From Leishmania donovani (lineage: Eukaryota > Euglenozoa > Kinetoplastea > Trypanosomatida > Trypanosomatidae): a stretch of 64,000 nt of DNA. This document shows positions 9,509 through 20,858 of the stretch, one piece after another (position 1 is the stretch's first letter; the number at the start of each line of letters is the position of its first letter). The position numbers and the translations under genes were made by a program. The notes under the pieces are model-generated. The model ran no database searches and had not been told where the DNA came from. It saw nothing but the letters and a program-made list of their open reading frames with translations. The stretch lies in the NCBI RefSeq assembly GCF_000227135.1, contig NC_018263.1, positions 1,641,367-1,705,366 on the forward strand, given 5' to 3'.

Positions 9509-12500
9509 CAGAATGAAAAATATAACGCTCACACAAGTTTGTGTTCTGTTGACACCTTCTTTTATGCGTTTACTTTTTCTTTTGTATCTTCTTGCTCAGT
9601 CGTGCTGTTTGCGAGCTTTCAAAAAAAAAAATTGTTCTCGGGCGTCTGTGCTGCCGTCTCAACGACTTTTGTCCCCATCCTCATCCCCTCCCATCCCCTC
9701 TCCTCTCTTCTCCTACCCTCCTATCCCCCCATACCTTTGTCTCTCGCTCGTTTGCATTGGTTCCTCTCCCGTCACACTTCTACACCACTTCGCTTTTCTT
9801 GATTTACTTGTCTTCTCTCTGTTTGTGTTTCTATGTGTGTGTTCCTGATAGACAGACAGAGGGCGATGATATCCTGAGATGTGTGCTCTCTTCCGCTAAC
9901 AGCGTGCCTCGGTGCGTGTGCTTGTGCGCGTGTGTGTTTTCTTGATTCGTACACTTCCTCTTTTCGTGAGGCATGCTTGTGATGGAGTTTTACCTCTTTT
10001 TTTGTCGTTTTTGTCCTCAACACTTTCATGTTCTTCTGCTCTCCGTTCCCCAGCGATTTTTTGTCTTCCTTGCTTCTATTTAGGAGCTTCGGGCTCGCTT
10101 CACACACACACACACATACACGCTCTCTCCCCCTTCTCTCTGTCTTTATGTCAAAGAAATTTATTTCCTGTTCTCTCTCCATGTCCATAAGACACCATGA
10201 GAGCAGCTGCCGAAGATCAAGAAAAGAGAGAGAGAAGGGGCTAGACCCATAAACGCCCGGGTAAGTGAAGCGCAGATGAAGTGTCCTCCGTGTCAAAGAC
10301 ACTTATCTCCTTTGTTTTTCTGCGGAGGGAAAAGCACGATGCTGCAAACTTTTTTTCTTTCGTGTGGCTCTCGCTCCCTCTCTCCTTCTGTACCAAACGT
10401 GCCTCTGTCCTCGTCAAAATCTGTGTATGTGTGTGTGCACGCGCGTGCTCATTCTATCTCTGTCCCTCAACTCTCCACTCTCTCAGTATCTCCAAGACTT
10501 GATGCCAACTCGAGAGAAACCAAGGGCATACTCCGTCTCTTCCTCCCCGTCCATTTTTACCTCCCCTCGACCTTCCCAGCTATCTTTTCCGTTTCTATCA
10601 CGTGCCTGTGTGTGCGTGTGCTCCATCTTGTTCGTGTCTTTCTGATTCGTGTCTTTCCCCCCTCTACTCTGTTTTTCTTTGTTCCTTGTTCCCTTTTTTC
10701 TTCACCCCCTCCTTTCACATCCCCCTCCCTTCTGTGTCTCTAACGCTATATTTTTGCAATCCAAGCTCGCTCCAAAAAAAAAGAAAGAAAAAACGCACAA
10801 AATGTTTACATGCATATGCGTACACGTGATGCAGTCGAGCCTCACCTCTCAGAAGGAAAAAAATCAAGGGGCAACGGAAACAACACTATGTGCTCTCATA
10901 CCCAATGTGCACGTAAACGTATACCGTAGGGGGGGTGAAAAAGCGAAGCAGACGCTTGAAAGACGACATACTTTCTCAGTTTTTTTTTTATCGTCTTTGT
11001 TGTCGTCTCGTGTGTGTGTCTGTGTCTCAGAAATATGCTTGTCCGCAGGAGGGATGCTCTCATGGACACGAAAAAGAATGAATAACGCCACGTCTGTGTT
11101 TGTTTCTTTTCTTGCCCCTCTCCCCCTCCCCGCTTTTCTCGCTCTCTTTCGCTCGTTACGGGGATGTCAGCTGCTGATGGCCCGTCGACTTTTTTCTCTT
11201 TTTTTATCTCTGTTTTCGCGCACAAGTTCGAGTCATCTAACTCACACATGCACTCACTTCGTCCCCTCGCTTTTTGCCCGTTCTTTGTACCTCCTGTTTT
11301 CCTTTTGTGTTTTTGTGCCTTTCTGTTCTCTCTTTTCTTTTTTTTTTGATCCGCTTATCATTGTATGTTTGCTTTTATCTTCCACCGTTTCCGCAGCATT
11401 TTCCTCGCCTGACGTGCTCCCCTACCTCTTTCGTCGCCCCCGGGCCCGTTCTCGCCTCCTCTTGACGTTCATTTGGGCCTTCCTTCTCTTTTTTTTCCTC
11501 TCCCCCTTTTTTTTCGCTAGTATTTTCACATACGTTGGTGTGAATATACTCTGCCTTTTTTTTTGTTCTCTCACGCGTGCGTGCTTGCTTGCGTGCCCCA
11601 CTTTTCCCTTTGCGCCTCCACACGTGTCGTCTCTCTCTTTTTCTTTGTATCGTTGTGTACGTTCCACTGACCCTACTCCCTTACCCTCCACTACGCGCCA
11701 CTCACCTCCGCGCAGCATCAAACTAGATACCCCTGCACGCGGTCTCAGTATCCGGTATCGTGCATCTGAGCCGTTCACCCCCTCCTCCCTCCCTCCGTCC
11801 GCCTGCGGGGACGCGAAAATGAAAAGAGAAGTCGTAAAAGAAATGGAAGATGGAGGAGGAGGAGTAGGAGCAGAGGAGGGTTGGAGGTGCAGCCGAACAC
11901 TAAAAGAGGCAACAACAGAAACGATAAATCAAACGCTGCATCTCAGCACCGTCGTCATCGCTACGATGTGGAAGAGGGAAAGAGGGAAGCACTCACACTT
12001 ACCCACTCACACATCCACGTACACGAAAATACATAGCATCCGTTTCAAACGGGGCCGAAGTTGACATAACGACAAGCAAAGGCGACGTGGGAGAACGAAA
12101 AAAAAACAAAGAATACAAAGGAAATCAATCAGTGGCAGACACAATCGAAAATCTCTTCGCTGGTTCCTTTTTTTTTTGGGATGAGGGGGGCGGTTGTGTG
12201 TGTGTGTGTGGGGGGTCGTTTCGTTTTCTCTCGCTCGTTTTCTTCTTTCTGAAAACTGCCTCCGCGATTGTGTCTGTTTACACGTGCCTGCACGCCCCTG
12301 CTTCACTCCAGCGCTCACTTGATCTTTCCGACGTGTATTGTGTCACCTTGCGAATGGCGACTCCTACGAATCCCCATCCTCCTCTCCTCCTCTTGTGCGC
12401 CTTTGCTTTGCCTTTTTATTGCTTCCTCACCCTCTATTTTCTCTTCTACCTTTTTTTTGTGGTTGATTTTCCGAAGTTTGCTGTTCCTTGTGTACATAGT

Positions 12501-15500
12501 TGTCTTTTTTTTTCGTTGCCCCCCCCCCTTCCTCTTGCTGTCGTTTATCTTTCGCTGCTGTGTGTGTGTGCATGTTTTTCTTTTTCTTTTCTGTTGCTTC
12601 TCGCTTTACGTCTCCAGCCTCCTGCGTATGTATGTTTGTGCAGACATGCCCTACTATCTGTATTTTTTTTCTTCGCTTTCCGTTTTCATGTACTGTTTTC
12701 GCCTCTTCTACTCCTTCTTTTCACTTTATTGCTCTCTCCTTTTTCATTCTTCGAACCTGCGTTGAGGTCTTCGTGGTTTTATTTTTGTGTTGCTTTTATG
12801 CTTCTCTTGTCGCTTCGCACGCTTTCGTTCTTCTTGTGTTGCTAACCACTTCGTCCGCTGCTATAAACACGCCCTCATACATGCAGGCACACATACACGC
12901 ACGCACGTGCTCTTTTTGTTCGATAAAGTCACTCTTTTTCTGTCTAGTACTTCTCTCTTCACGCCTTTGACATTATTTATTTATTTCCCGCTCCTTGCTT
13001 CACACAACTCACCGTCTCCTCTCCAGCTCGCAGGATCTCTCTCGCACCTCTCCTCATTTCTCGAGCGTGCAGAGGGACGCTTGAGGAGAGGGGCCAAAGG
13101 CGCATCTTCCTCTCTTCTAAACCTTTTGGACAATGCAGTACACTCCAAAAAAAAAAACGAAGCGAGAGAAAATGCAGACAGCGAAAGAGAATCTGTGTTT
13201 TCAGACAGGAACCAACGACGAGAGTGGCTTGCATTCCCCTTTCTCTCACTCTTCATGTGCTCGCCTTCTACTACATTCTTCACCAATTTCGCGTGTCGCT
13301 TTTATTTTTTATTTTCTCTTTACAATGCTTCTTCCTACGACTGTTTTTTTTTTTCGTTTTCGTTTTGTTTTCTCTCCCTGACGTACATCTTTTCGTTCTC
13401 TCTCTCTGCGTGTATGCGTGTGTAGGTGTGTGCAAACCTCTGCCTCTGCATGCGTGGCTGAGCGTGTGCCTCCCTCAAGAGCACAGCCGCATCCAAAGGT
13501 GAACGACAACACGACGCGAACAGAAATCAAAGATGCAAGAAAAAGCAGAGAAAATGCCTCCTATTTTTTTTCACACACACACACACACAAACACACTTTT
13601 CCGTGCCCCTTTTCGGGGCGTAGTAGTGTTTTCCTCATCTTTCGCGTCTCTTTTTTTTGTTCAATCGTTCGCTTCCAACAACAACAACACTAAAAAGAAA
13701 AGATGCTGACGCTGATGCTCACTTGCCTACGAAGCACTTCCGTCTCTCTCTGTCTCTCTGTATGTCTGTCTTTCTCTGACTTCATCCTCCGTTTGGAAGA
13801 ACAAGAAAAAAGAAAGAAAGTTTTTTTTTTTTTTTGCGCGCGTTCACGCCATTTCCAGCTTTTGCTCTCTTTTTGTGCGTGTGTGTTTGTGTTGCGGAGG
13901 CCTTTTCCCTGTCTCTTAGCACCTTTTCTGTTTTCTTTTTTCGTGTGTGTGTGTGTTTCAAAATGTTTTTTCTTTTTTTTTTTGCATCAGTGGTCTCTGA
14001 CGCGTTGTGACCAACATGTGTGTGAGTGTGCCTGTGTGCGCTCTCGTTTTCGTTTTTTTGTACGTCTCTGTTTGCGCACTGTGCTCTTGCCTCTCTGCGA
14101 AAGCGTGTAGAGTGTTCGCACGCGTAGAGCTGGAGGTGTCAAGAGCGAAAGAGTTTGGGGCAGTCCATTGGACAAAGAGGAGTGAAGCAGGATGCTGCGA
14201 ATCGAAAGGGATGAAGACCGTAGATAGTAAGCCACGCATCACCTAGAGTTCGTGTCATTTTTTCTTATGCCACCAGCAATGGTCTTCGTTTCTGATCTGA
14301 AGGCTTCTCTCCGGCTATCTTTACTGGCACCCTCGCAGCTAGCCACCGCTTCTCGCTTGCTCTCACTTTTCTTTTCCTCCGTTGAACTCCCCTTGGGACG
14401 CTTGCGCAAAGTGGCGCCACGTCGATTGAATTGGCCGGAGGGGCGAAACGAAAGGAGAGATGCGAAAAGAGATAGCATCCATGTTTTCTCTCCCTCTTTC
14501 CTTACCCCCTCTCTTCTTTTTTTCGTTTTTTTTTTTTTTTGTTTGGCACACAAGGGGCCGGAGCAAAGACCGAGGTCGGTCGGCGAACAGTCAGGAATCA
14601 GGAAATCGAAGGGTTTCCTTCACTCATACCAATGATGCCCACCCATCTCGCTTCTTTCCCTAGAAAGAGAGAGCTGACCTTCAAATGCAGCATTTACTCC
14701 CTTTAAGTATTTGAAGCGTTGCCATATCGTAGACGTGTTCGCTCTCACCTCGACTTCTTTACTTCTACCCTCCACTCGTGCGTGTATGTCTTAGCTCATC
14801 GATATCTGTCAAGGAGAACGCTTTCTTGCCGTTCTCGTCGCCACTACTACCTGATTCTCTCATGCTGACAGAAAAAAGAAAAGGGAGGATGCAGCATCGT
14901 TACCCGCGAAGCTATCTACACGAAACAGGGATGCAACGGGGGAGTGTTTTTCGTTGTTCACTCTCCCTCTCTTTGTCCCACTTTCTTCATGCATATTCCT
15001 CTCTCTTGTATATCTATTATATAGCGTTGGTAGAACAGCGGAGACGTTTTTTTTGCGGGCGTTTTTTCCAGCGCCTCCCCTTTTTTTCGTCAACTTTTTT
15101 GTTGAGCGTAAAGTTTTTTTTTTGTTTCCTCTCTCACACGCCTCACACACTCTTTCTTGAGTGAGTGCAAAGGCGTGTGCTTGTTTTGTTTTGTTGGGCT
15201 GTGCAGGGGGTGGGGTCTCACTACACGGTTCCAGCTGCCGTCGCTCCTACTTGATAGTGCCTGTGAGGGAAGGGGCGAGGTCTCGGTGTGGGCGTGCCGC
15301 TGGGTTCACCCCCGCTGCGCGGGTAGAGGTTTCATTCCACGCCGCCATTTCCACCACTTGCACATGACGTGATCGTGCTTGGTCTGCTTTTGCATTTCTG
15401 CTCTACCGAGGACGGGAGAGGAAGTGACCAGCGCCAAGCCAGCTGGCGAGATAGGGAGGGAGGGGTGGGGGCAACAGGATGCACACTTGCGCGATGCTGT

Positions 15501-16344
15501 GGCACAGCCAGAAAATTAACTCGCCTCTGCCCCTTTCTCTCACTCCTTCTCTACAAACTGCTTTACGGGACGACAGAAAATGAAAGAAAACTCTACTACG
15601 TGAATGGTAACGATGGGGTGGAGGTTAGGGCGAAAGGCGCTGTAGACGGATGCATCTCTTTGCCCCATTGTGCTGCACTGCTCATCCTCGCCTCTCTACC
15701 TCCTTCTTACATCTGTTCGCGTTGCAAAACATGGAGCTGGCCATGAACGCCATCCTATCAGTGCCCCCCCCTCCCCACTGTGTTTTCCTTCCATGCCTGC
15801 ACGTTAGTTTGAGTCATCTCTTTTACATCCCCTTTTCATCTTCGTTTTGTGTTGTTTTGCTTGGCTCGAAAGTTTTTCCCTTTGCACTGCTGTTACCAGA
15901 CGCGAATCTCTCTCTGTGTACGTGGCTGTGTCAGTTAGGTGGTTGACTTTGCGCCGAAAGTTACGTGCGCGCAGAGGGCCCGAGTGCTTCACACTCGCGC
16001 ATTCGCACCCCGTCGGTTCTCCTCACCAACCTGGACCCGCGTCTGCGGCCGAGGTACTCAGCTGCGAGGAAAAGAAGAGCAGAGCTGCTTGCACCGGTGC
16101 CTCCCCCCCCCCCAAGAGCGATGAAGAGCCCCAATACAGGGCGACAGAGAATGGATAAACAGAGCAAATCAGCTGATTCATGCCTCCTTCTCTTTCTCTA
16201 TTTTCCTACTCTGTTGTCCCCGTTCTTCTGCCTCTCAAATCACTCTGTACATTTCTTCTCCACAGCGCTGTGCGCGTGCGTCTAGTGCGAGCTGGCAGCG
16301 ACCTCTGATGGCTCTTTTTTCGGCTCGTTCTATCCATGGCGCCT
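9509..16344 (+). other. Long T-rich non-coding region, second part
   Basis: This continues the gene-poor spacer: polypyrimidine runs, CA/GT microsatellites (for example near 10102-10118, 13566-13588 and 13943-13957) and purine-rich islands. The longest open frame on the + strand (10649-12064) is Phe/Leu/Ser-rich low complexity with no domain pattern and is not considered a gene. From about 15160 to 16340 composition becomes more mixed, but I recognise nothing in it. Confidence 0.65.
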
Positions 16345-17402
16345 CCTTCAGAGCGGCACGTTATGAGCTCTCTGTGCACAGACACGTGTTTCTTCGTGGG
16401 CTTCTTCCGCTTGACACACCCAGTCCTTTCAGAGGCGTGTGAATTCGTTAGAAGGTGGAGTGCCCCTGCCGCCACACACTCATGGCAGCATCTCCCACCT
16501 GTCGAGGCACATGCGGGCAAGTCATCCAGGCACGCTCCCCCCGGCGACAGGGACGGGAGTGGAAGATGGAAGATGAAGACGGCGAGCCCATTCCCTCAGA
16601 CAACAGCGCCGTCTCGACGCAGGCCCCAGGGCCCGAAAATGNNNNNNNNNNNNNNNNNNNNNNNNNNNNNNNNNNNNNNNNNNNNNNNNNNNNNNNNNNN
16701 NNNNNNNNNNNNNNNNNNNNNNNNNNNNNNNNNNNNNNNNNNNNNNNNNNNNNNNNNNNNNNNNNNNNNNNNNNNNNNNNNNNNNNNNNNNNNNNNNNNN
16801 NNNNNNNNNNNNNNNNNNNNNNNNNNNNNNNNNNNNNNNNNNNNNNNNNNNNNNNNNNNNNNNNNNNNNNNNNNNNNNNNNNNNNNNNNNNNNNNNNNNN
16901 NNNNNNNNNNNNNNNNNNNNNNNNNNNNNNNNNNNNNNNNNNNNNNNNNNNNNNNNNNNNNNNNNNNNNNNNNNNNNNNNNNNNNNNNNNNNNNNNNNNN
17001 NNNNNNNGGGGGAGGGTGCAGGGTCTCGGAGGGCCCTGACCTGAGAGGCTGGCCGACCTCCTCCTTGATCTCATCCGGCATGCGCCTAGGCCACACCCCC
17101 TGCTGTCCCGCACGACTGACGCCGCTGTGTCCGCCCTCGAGCAGGGCCCTGGGCCGCGGCGTGCTTTGGGTCGAGGCGTGCAGTGCAGCCGGGCCCGCGT
17201 GGCGCTGGTCTCTCAGCACGCACCCGAAGGAGGGGCAAGGGCGGACAAGGAGAGCCGGTTGGTTGCATGGCCCGATTCGACGGCAGGTGGCTTGTGCCAG
17301 ACACCCAGGATTGAGCCGCAGTGCAAGAGCGGTAGGAGCAGTGTGGGTGTGCATGCGCCTGAGTGTGGAGTTGCTCACGGTGGAGGGACATGTCGGAAAA
17401 AA
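16345..17402. repeat. Dispersed ~1 kb repeat, copy 1 (interrupted by gap)
   Basis: The repeat begins at CCTTCAGAGCGGCACG and ends at GGACATGTCGG followed by six A. Both halves match copy 2 (37446-38472) in the same orientation almost perfectly. The only difference I noticed is TTGCATGG here against TCGCATGG there, plus one A in the end run. The central part is missing (N at 16642-17007) and corresponds to 37743-38078 of copy 2. Flanks differ from copy 2 immediately outside the stated ends. No intact coding frame is convincing. The terminal A-run hints at a retroposed element, but I found no target-site duplication. Confidence 0.85.
16642..17007. other. Assembly gap (366 N)
   Basis: This is a run of N within repeat copy 1. 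By comparison with copy 2 the missing DNA is about 336 bp, so the gap length is probably an estimate. Confidence 0.98.
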
Positions 17403-18110
17403 CAGCTTCTCGCGGCGCTTAGTGGTTTCGTCGCTGTGTAGGTTTTTTTCGATGGTTTTCCATTTTCCTTTTTGCGGTGTCGCCTTTCTCTCTTCAGCTA
17501 GCCGCTTGCCTAGTTCTGCTTACACGTCTGTCTGCCTCTGTCTGTGTGTGTGTTTGAGAAGATATCTCTACGTCTTTCGAGTTTTTTCTTATGTTTCGCG
17601 TTTGGACCCCCACCTCATTTCCAGCTGCTCACCGCCTGCTGTACGAGCTGTGCCGCTATCCACGGCCTTCTCGTACACGTAGCCCACCCCGATTCCGTTT
17701 CCCGTATCATCCCCCCACATAGCAGTCAATCCACTCTACCCCTACCGCTGTTGAGAGCTTCCAAGAAGACAGAAAAAGATACCGTAACGATAAGACGCGC
17801 TGCCACACACGTAAACGTGCAAAGGTGGGAGAGGTCTCTGATGCAGCATTCGCACTCACCTGCGAACCTTGTTGTATTTGGTGTTTATCGTCTCACTCGT
17901 GTGCCCTTCCTGTTTCCATCCTCTCTTCTGTCCCCCGCTTCCTCACTCGGCAACCGAAACCATCACCGGCGTTGCATACAGCTGCGCTCCTCATGCTGAC
18001 CGCGCATCGCACCCGCCCACACACTTGCGCGCAGAAAGCAACCAAAACGGATGATCGTGGAAGAAGAGAAAACACCTCTGCTTTTTTTTTTCACGGAAAC
18101 GTCAACAGCC
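17403..18110 (+). other. Spacer before the coiled-coil gene
   Basis: Mixed-composition non-coding DNA with pyrimidine-rich patches. It ends in a T-run (18081-18091) followed by CAACAG (AG at 18107-18108), a possible trans-splice acceptor only two bases before the ATG at 18111. No other feature was recognised. Confidence 0.55.
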
Positions 18111-19406
18111 ATGAACTCCACGACCACCATCTCTACAGATCCCGACGCCTCGTTCTCGCGCGCTGCATCGCGTGTTTCGACACCCGGCACCATGAGTGTA
18201 CTGGTGCCGTACAAGCGCCCTGGGCAGAAGTCTTCCATGGCGCCCGGTGGCGCCTCTCAGCAGCAACGGTCCTTACAATCGGCGTACGCAGGCAAAAGCA
18301 TCAGAACATCCGCGTCAACCCTTAGTAGCTCTGTGCCGCCGCACGGCGCTGGAGCCGCCTCGCGTGGCGATCAAAGCCGGAGGGGGAACGGCGCTCCTGA
18401 TGGCACGCTAAACTCATATTCGTCGCACCCGGCAGCGCCACTGGATCGTCCGCGCGACGAGGAGTTTGACGCGGTGGAGCGGCGGGCCCGCATGGCGTTG
18501 GAAAGTATCGCGACGCGGGATGAAGACTTGGAGCCGAGCATGGGCGATCATATCGAGGTTCTGCAGTCGTACCGTACTGCGTGCGAAGCGCGCGCGATGT
18601 ACCGCGAAGCTTACCTTGTGCAGCAGGTGCTGAGGAATCTGCGGCTTGAGGAGGAGAGCCGGCATGTGCGCGGCATCACGGAACAGCAGATGGAGGAGCG
18701 CCGAATTCTCGAGGAGGCGCACCGCCAAGAGTTTCGCGAGTTTCACCACTCCTGGAACGCCCGCATCGACGCATTTGAGGAGGAGCAGCTGGATGCTGAG
18801 CTGGCGCTGCTGGAGCGGCAAAACGAAGAACTCATTCGCTTTCAGGAAGAGATGCGAAACTTCCAGCCTCGTCTTCTCAGGTACAGCCGCTCGCTGCTCG
18901 AGTCTCGCCTGAAGCAGCAGACACTAGCCAAGCAGCGCGACTACGTGGCGGCACAGGCGCAAAAGGCGCATGCCGAAGCGATCGAGGTGGGGGACATTGA
19001 GCGCTTCGAGGCTGCCCGTATGAGTCTGTTTGAGCGCCGCGAGTACGCTGCGCGCCATCGCCATCAGCAAGAGTTATACGCGCTGCGCACGAAGGTGGAG
19101 AGCCGCCGACTGTATCTTGAGCGGTACCGCAAGCAGGAGCTTGATGTGCTCTTGCAGCGCTATATAAACGCCCGCCGTTCCATGGAGTCGCAGCAGAACA
19201 TCGTTCGCAACAAGACCGGCACGCTACTGCTGAAGCACGCGTGCAATATGAAAACGGATAACAGTGGGACGGCGGTGCTGGTCGAAAGCGCCGGCTCTGG
19301 CGCCTTTGGCACCATGGTGCAGCGACGCCAGGCCTGCGAGCTCCGCGCCTCGCAGGGCCCGCCGGATGGGGCCTCCGCGTCGGTTCACGACGGAAGCACG
19401 ATGTAG
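18111..19406 (+). CDS. Conserved-type coiled-coil protein, function unknown
   Basis: A 431-residue protein if it starts at 18111. An in-frame ATG at 18051 would add 20 residues, but that stretch includes a T-run encoding FFF that looks like the polypyrimidine tract of a splice acceptor, so the second ATG is preferred. The first ~110 residues are Ser/Thr/Pro/Gly-rich and likely disordered. From about residue 118 to 375 the sequence is strongly helical and rich in Glu, Arg, Gln, Leu and Ala with heptad-like spacing, so a long coiled coil is predicted. The C-terminal ~50 residues are again loose. No signal peptide, membrane segment or enzyme motif is visible. Cytoskeletal or flagellar proteins of trypanosomatids often look like this, but that role is only a guess. 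Confidence 0.85.
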   Translation: MNSTTTISTDPDASFSRAASRVSTPGTMSVLVPYKRPGQKSSMAPGGASQQQRSLQSAYAGKSIRTSASTLSSSVPPHGAGAASRGDQSRRGNGAPDGTLNSYSSHPAAPLDRPRDEEFDAVERRARMALESIATRDEDLEPSMGDHIEVLQSYRTACEARAMYREAYLVQQVLRNLRLEEESRHVRGITEQQMEERRILEEAHRQEFREFHHSWNARIDAFEEEQLDAELALLERQNEELIRFQEEMRNFQPRLLRYSRSLLESRLKQQTLAKQRDYVAAQAQKAHAEAIEVGDIERFEAARMSLFERREYAARHRHQQELYALRTKVESRRLYLERYRKQELDVLLQRYINARRSMESQQNIVRNKTGTLLLKHACNMKTDNSGTAVLVESAGSGAFGTMVQRRQACELRASQGPPDGASASVHDGSTM

Positions 19407-20315
19407 CGAGCGCGTGGGAGTGCGCGTGTGTGTTGCGCCATCTCAAGCAGGGCCAATTATGCGCTATTAGTGGACTTGGGTTTCTGCCGACCTTTCGTTC
19501 TCTCTCTGGTGTTCTTGCCCTAACACGGGTATTGCTCAATTGGATATCCACCATGCTGCCGATACCATGATGATGATGTGTGGTTTTTAAGTTCCACCTC
19601 TACTTAGACGTTCGCTGTGGGTTCTGATTTTTTTTGTTTGCTTTTCGTTTTTCTTTTGAGTTTGCCGCGTTTCCGGCAGGCTTGAAATGGCCGTCCTCCA
19701 CACAGATGCTGAGGCACCCGGCTGCGAGTGCTTTCGCCCATGAATCGCTTTCTCCGGAAAGAGAGATCGAAAGGGAAAGCGGAGAGTGCCACGGGTTTGG
19801 CCACTAAATGTAGGGTCATACAGCACCGCATTTTTCTTTTTTGCTTGATTGTCTTGCTGGTGTCCTCGCGCGCTGATGAACTGGCCTGTTCCCGTGCCTT
19901 ATGTTCGTCGACCTCTGTATAGTTTGTTTTCCCTTCACGCTTCTTTGCCCGCTTTCTGCTCACGCCTATGAGCACGGACATGTGCGCTGCGACGATGTAC
20001 AGCTGTTTTTTTTTTTTTGGTTATTTCTCACTCTGTTTCCACGCCCCTCTTGTGGCTCTGTTTGGCAAGTGTTTCGCTCCGTATCATGCCCATGCCGGAA
20101 ACAGAGCCAACAAAAGAGAAACGATGCAGACCCACACAGGGAGGCGCAGGATGGTGCGGCTCCGCCGAAGAACCGAAGGGCATATCCGTCGAATCGTTTT
20201 TCCCTCAAGTCGCTCATCGCTCTCTGCCGCGCTCTCCACACCACCAGCGCTTTTGCGCACAGCCACGCTTACGGTGTGATGGGGGAGGGGTGCGTATGGC
20301 GGGGCGAACCTGTTG

Positions 20316-20348
20316 CACACCCACACCCACACCCACACCCACACCCAC
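20316..20348. repeat. (CACACC) hexamer repeat, about 5.5 units
   Basis: Perfect short tandem repeat in the spacer. The unit is not the TTAGGG/CCCTAA telomere repeat of kinetoplastids. Confidence 0.95.
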
Positions 20349-20836
20349 TTACGCACATGCAAAGGCGCAGAAGGCAGAGGTTTCGGACCCGTCCAGGGCT
20401 CCTCGCTCATCGCACAAATTACGAAGGGCTCTGCGCGTCACCGCTGGCACTTGCGCGCATGCGTATCATGTTCTGGAGCATGTGGCTCACGCCTATGCCG
20501 ACGGCCTCTGCTCTCTTTTGGACAACCGGGCGGGGAGCTCAGGCTCAGCTCTTTCTTTCGCCTCACTCATCCTCTCTTCTCTGCCTTTCTTGTGGTTAAC
20601 GTTTCTCTTTTCTTCGCTGGCGCGGCATCGTGTGCCTTTTTGCATGTATACCGCACACGGCAACACCCACAACAAAACATCTACCATCCGCTTCGCGCGT
20701 ACCACACCGCGCCTGCCAGTGTGGTGTCAAAGAAACAACAAAAACTGAAAGAGGAGAGCAAGTAAGTGATCGTTTTGAACACAGTGGAAGCCGCCGCATG
20801 GTGTCGAAGACACTTACTCTACATATTACCGGCACG

Positions 20837-20858
20837 CACACACACACACACACACACA
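20837..20858 (+). repeat. (CA)11 repeat directly before a start codon
   Basis: Eleven CA units run right up to the ATG at 20859, so they would form the last part of the 5'UTR. Slippage here would change leader length but not the protein if translation starts at 20859. Confidence 0.9.

Larger units (their letters stand above)
19407..20858 (+). other. Spacer and 5' leader of the 1686-residue protein
   Basis: Non-coding. A strong pyrimidine tract (about 20548-20622) with a following CCAG (AG near 20719-20720) is a plausible trans-splice acceptor for the next gene. A CACACC hexamer repeat lies at 20316-20348 and a CA repeat abuts the start codon. Confidence 0.55.

Noticed and set aside
10649..12064. 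471-codon open frame on the + strand
   Set aside because: Composition is that of the T-rich spacer (Phe, Leu, Ser, Cys), with microsatellite-derived stretches, no domain pattern and no change of base composition at its ends.
15160..15520. Possible third degenerate retroposon
   Set aside because: It is more GC-rich than its surroundings, but I could not match its order of motifs to the two SIDER-like copies or to the 1 kb repeat.
20316..20348. Possible interstitial telomere repeat
   Set aside because: The unit is CACACC, not CCCTAA/TTAGGG.
20766..20858. N-terminal extension of the 1686-residue protein
   Set aside because: It would encode the CA repeat as His-Thr. The ATG at 20859 starts normal protein sequence.
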